This document shows, in pieces, positions 61,237 through 64,000 of a stretch of 64,000 nt of DNA. The stretch spans positions 7,936,001 through 8,000,000 of the forward strand of contig NZ_CP035758.1 of the NCBI RefSeq assembly GCF_004208415.1. Direction: 5' to 3'. Numbering within the stretch: position 1 is the first letter of the stretch; every line of letters begins with the position of its first letter. Under the pieces are notes generated by a model. The model had not been told where the DNA came from. It made no database searches and saw nothing but the letters and a program-made list of their open reading frames with translations. Made by a program: the position numbers and the translations under genes. Source of the stretch: Ktedonosporobacter rubrisoli (GTDB lineage: Bacteria; Chloroflexota; Ktedonobacteria; Ktedonobacterales; Ktedonobacteraceae).

Positions 61237-62346
61237 ATGGGCGAACGCAAGCTGACTTTAAGAGACCTGAATCGGAGTACACTGGCGCGCCAGTTTCTTT
61301 TAGAGAGAACGTCGCTGAGTCCCCTTGATGGGCTCAAGCAGCTCATTGCGCTGCAAGCGCAGCTCCCTCAACCTCCCTATCTCGGTTTGTGGACACGTTT
61401 AGCTGAGTTTGAGCGGGCAAGCTTGACGGAGTTGCTCGCCAGCCGACAAGCTGTGCGAGCGACGATGATGCGCGCGACCCTGCAAGTGATGATGGCTGAG
61501 GATTATGCCCTTCTACGCTCTGCCTTGCAGCCGGCTTTGACCCGCTCACTTTACGCTTTCTTTGGCAAACGAGTTAAGGAATTGCCCATTGAGCAGTTTG
61601 TTGAGGCAGCTCGCGTCTCTATTCAAGAGCGCCCGCGTACGTTTGCTGAGATCCGTAGCACGCTGGCTGCGCAGTTTCCCGAGATCGATCCGGCCTTGCT
61701 GGCCTACGCGGTTCGTACGCAGTTACCGCTTGTACAGGTTCCACCGGCCGGCAGCTGGGACTTTGCGAGCAATCCATCTCTGGAGCTAGCCCAGAACTGC
61801 CTGAAATATCCGTTTGCCTCAGCGGATGAGGGCTTGCGTCTCCTCATTCTGCGCTATCTGGCAGCCTTTGGACCGGCCACGATCAAAGATATGCAAGCCT
61901 GGTCGGGACTCTCGCGCTTACAGGATGTTGTGAAGCGCTACCGCTCTTCCCTACGCACGTTCCGCAATGAGCAAGGCCAGGAACTGTTTGATCTCCCGGA
62001 TGCGCCTTTGCCTATGGCCACAGCTCCGGCTCCCCCACGCTTTCTGCCCGAATTTGATAATCTTCTGCTGGCCTTTGCCGAGCGTCGGCGCATCATTGCC
62101 GATGAATATCGTACCGCGGTCTTTCTTACTGTTGGACGCGTGCGCGCGACCTTCCTGCTCGATGGCTTCGTCGCCGGAACCTGGAAGATTGAGCGTGGGC
62201 GCAAAACTGTCCGCCTGCTCATCGAACCGTTTAAGCCGCTCTCTGCTCAGGTCAGGTCCGTCCTGCTCGCGGAAGGAGAATGTTTGTTACACTGGGTCGC
62301 GGATAGCGCAGAGAGTGTTGAGCTTCAGATCATCGATCCTACATAA
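61237..62346 (+). CDS. Winged-helix AlkZ-like DNA-binding protein, second paralog
   Basis: A 369-residue protein of the same HTH_42/AlkZ-like family as the gene at 42229-43404. LDGLKQLIALQAQLPQPPYLGLWTRL contains the Q-A-Q that is the catalytic motif of AlkZ glycosylases, here intact, unlike in the other paralog. LLILRYLAAFGPATIKDMQAWSGL and TFLLDGFVAGTWKIERGRKTVRLLIEPF are family blocks. GGAGGAGG precedes the ATG. Likely a DNA glycosylase that removes bulky alkyl or crosslinked bases, controlled by the promoter at 61024. Confidence 0.88.
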   Translation: MGERKLTLRDLNRSTLARQFLLERTSLSPLDGLKQLIALQAQLPQPPYLGLWTRLAEFERASLTELLASRQAVRATMMRATLQVMMAEDYALLRSALQPALTRSLYAFFGKRVKELPIEQFVEAARVSIQERPRTFAEIRSTLAAQFPEIDPALLAYAVRTQLPLVQVPPAGSWDFASNPSLELAQNCLKYPFASADEGLRLLILRYLAAFGPATIKDMQAWSGLSRLQDVVKRYRSSLRTFRNEQGQELFDLPDAPLPMATAPAPPRFLPEFDNLLLAFAERRRIIADEYRTAVFLTVGRVRATFLLDGFVAGTWKIERGRKTVRLLIEPFKPLSAQVRSVLLAEGECLLHWVADSAESVELQIIDPT

Positions 62347-62526
62347 TCTGAGCTCCGGGTGTTGCGGTAATTAGCAGCGCTCGCTGGCTCTATCTCGTAC
62401 CGAGTTTGGCGAGCGTAGTACTACTTATATCGCTCAGGTGAGCCCTGGATCAGGCTTTACTTCCTTGCGGCTGCAAGCACGCGTAGCCTTTTCTCCCTTG
62501 TCTATAACTGAAACAGCGCAAGCGGC

Positions 62527-63870
62527 CTATCTAAGATCCGGTAGATACGTGAGTATAACCGCATATGTGCTCAGGCAGACGACAACAATTGCGAGCTTTT
62601 TGATGCTGAAGCCTTGACTAATTCTGCGCAACGGAGCTATGAGCACTGCGATCCAGGGTAAAAGGGCGGGTATATACCAGGGAAAGACATATGAGTAAAG
62701 GCATGATCCTATCCCAATAAGCACCAGAACTGCTCCTTCGATACTTATATGTTTGCGCGAAAATTGGCGCTTTACAAAAAGGACCGTACTAACGCCTATA
62801 GCCCCCTCAATCACGCGACCGACCACCAGCATAGTAGTTGGCGCGAGCTGCATGCTGTGTCCCAATAGCAAAAGCCCATTCTGTATAAAGCTTGGATGCA
62901 ATGTATCCTGACCGCTAAAAGATAAGACCACTGCGGCAATCTGGCCGTGGCTGAGCCACAGGAATGGTAGATATCCCAGAACAACGGTGAGAGCGCACGC
63001 GGCAGGCAGGTTCCAATCTCGGCGTCGCACTAGCACCAGAAGGAGCAGAGCAGGATAAAGTTTTGCCAGGATCGCCAGGCCAAGAAATACTCCGGAGGTG
63101 ATACGAGCAGTCCTGCTAGAACCGCGCGAACAAAAGACGGCAATAACGGTACAGGCTATAACGAGAGCATCGACGTGGCCCTGAATGGAAAACTCAACAA
63201 TAGGAAGAGGACACCAGGCATAGACGATGACCTGGCGTGGATCAAGCCCTCTACAAGCCAGGAGAATGGCAAGCGCAACGCAGGTCAGCAAATCGCAGAG
63301 CACAAAGAGGCCCTTGAGACCAACAAGGTTTTTTGGCGATAAGAGATAGCCAAGGATATAAAAGAGTTCTGCACCGGGGGGATATTTAGTTGGAAACTCG
63401 CGATAGGGAGTATTTGTGTAAATGCTGCCATGCAGCGGAGCAAAAATTGGATTGTTGGGAGCATAGAGGTAAGGACTATAGCCGTGCAGAAGTATATGAG
63501 CGTCCCATAAATATCTCCAGGCGTCACGCGAGAGCCCGAGTGGAAGGGGGAGCAGCTGCACACGGAATACAGTAGCTCCGAGGAAGATAATTCCAAGTTG
63601 AAGCCAAAGCCACCTGCTAGGAGGACGGGTGCTCATCAGGATGTAAGCACAAAAAGCGAAATAGCAGAGAAAGCAAAGTACCCAGATAAGAAAGAATAGT
63701 TTGTTTGGACCATCAAGAGGGGGAGCGACTAAAGCAAGGAATTGATAGAGGAGAGAAAAAAGTAGGAGTAGTACACCCAACATCAAAGTAATGTGCCAAC
63801 CCTGTTCTAACCTCGGCCTACCCTTTTCTATGCGCCAATTCTGCATTTTCACAAGTAGTGAGTACAACAT
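62527..63870 (-). CDS. GT87-like membrane glycosyltransferase
   Basis: A 447-residue membrane protein with about 11 helices. LSRDAWRYLWDAHILLHGYSPYLYAPNNPIF carries the Asp expected in the first outer loop of GT-C transferases, and TKYPPGAELFYILGY and FLGLAILAKLYPALLLLVLV are typical of GT87/DUF2029 polyprenol-phosphate mannosyltransferases. AAGGAG precedes the ATG. It probably moves a hexose from a lipid carrier to an envelope glycan. TTACTGTAA and TTACAGTAA lie just upstream. Confidence 0.82.
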   Translation of the reverse strand: MLYSLLVKMQNWRIEKGRPRLEQGWHITLMLGVLLLLFSLLYQFLALVAPPLDGPNKLFFLIWVLCFLCYFAFCAYILMSTRPPSRWLWLQLGIIFLGATVFRVQLLPLPLGLSRDAWRYLWDAHILLHGYSPYLYAPNNPIFAPLHGSIYTNTPYREFPTKYPPGAELFYILGYLLSPKNLVGLKGLFVLCDLLTCVALAILLACRGLDPRQVIVYAWCPLPIVEFSIQGHVDALVIACTVIAVFCSRGSSRTARITSGVFLGLAILAKLYPALLLLVLVRRRDWNLPAACALTVVLGYLPFLWLSHGQIAAVVLSFSGQDTLHPSFIQNGLLLLGHSMQLAPTTMLVVGRVIEGAIGVSTVLFVKRQFSRKHISIEGAVLVLIGIGSCLYSYVFPWYIPALLPWIAVLIAPLRRISQGFSIKKLAIVVVCLSTYAVILTYLPDLR

Positions 63871-63891
63871 GCATCCGTCTCCTTTTGTAAG

Positions 63892-63970
63892 TTACTGTAA
63901 GAGACCGATCTTCTTACGCTACGGGACTCTAATGCTTGCATATCTGTATAGACGAGTATAGTTACAGTAA
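63892..63970 (-). promoter_or_regulatory. Two TTACNGTAA palindromes upstream of the glycosyltransferase
   Basis: TTACTGTAA (63892-63900) and TTACAGTAA (63962-63970), 70 bases apart (about seven helical turns), the first 22 bases before the start codon. They could be a looped operator pair. Confidence 0.45.
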
Positions 63971-64000
63971 AGACACTAACAAAGCGCCATATATGGGAGA

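Overview
The window looks like chromosomal DNA of a Ktedonobacteria-type member of the Chloroflexota. The reasons are the moderate GC content, a very large MalT-type LuxR regulator with an N-terminal WYxWL...RRGGWYWYAYRR domain, the wealth of TetR, LuxR, PucR, XRE and ECF regulators, frequent strong AGGAGG-type ribosome sites, families that often use deazaflavin F420, and intergenic DNA rich in decayed duplicates. This placement is inference from content; there is no rRNA, tRNA, CRISPR array or intact insertion sequence in the window.

Region 1 (1-11804) is the most unusual part. Three large paralogous proteins with a GAP1-type (GTPase-associated protein 1) N-terminal region are followed by a membrane protein with a long coiled coil, a short MotB/ZorB-like protein (one membrane helix carrying an Asp, then an OmpA-like domain) and a membrane-anchored extracytoplasmic protein. 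All six run in one direction and look like one NTPase-linked, probably envelope-coupled conflict or stress system. Its upstream part (perhaps the GTPase) lies outside the window.

Region 2 (12204-19568) is a branched-chain-amino-acid-type ABC importer: a Tat lipoprotein, a fused LivH-LivM permease, LivG and LivF. It is followed by a luciferase-like monooxygenase, a double VOC-domain protein and an OsmC-like protein, which suggests uptake plus oxidative breakdown of an unidentified small molecule. Region 3 (19717-24947) holds a sulfatase divergent from a Stf0-type sulfotransferase, MsrB, and small regulators, one with a near-consensus promoter. Region 4 (24968-34214) has an envelope operon (a DUF4097-type protein and a membrane protein), a NarL-type two-component system, an S41 membrane protease, an NTF2-like protein, a Gln/Pro/Tyr-repeat membrane protein and an ECF sigma factor fused to a membrane domain.

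Region 5 (34309-40628) is a minus-strand cluster: DUF917, DUF1177, PucR regulator, AroM-like protein and OPT/YSL transporter. Such genes probably act together in the uptake and processing of a peptide- or hydantoin-like compound. Region 6 (41043-50029) is an accessory, scarred zone: an MBL-fold hydrolase, a VOC gene translationally coupled to a winged-helix AlkZ-like gene, a decayed duplicate of that VOC gene, a 68-bp repeat pair, a deazaflavin reductase divergent from a TetR gene with two matching operator-like sites, small HTH genes, and an S9 peptidase flanked by two direct remnants of the same lost gene.

Region 7 (50030-63870) holds an SDR and an MBL-fold enzyme, a redox operon (PPOX-type, nitroreductase, NmrA-like) downstream of the giant LuxR regulator, a SnoaL-like/TetR operon under a promoter with two textbook TetR-type palindromes, DinB-like, alpha/beta hydrolase and second AlkZ-like genes, and a GT87-like membrane glycosyltransferase. 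Starts were chosen by ribosome-site spacing, so several coding regions begin inside longer open frames.
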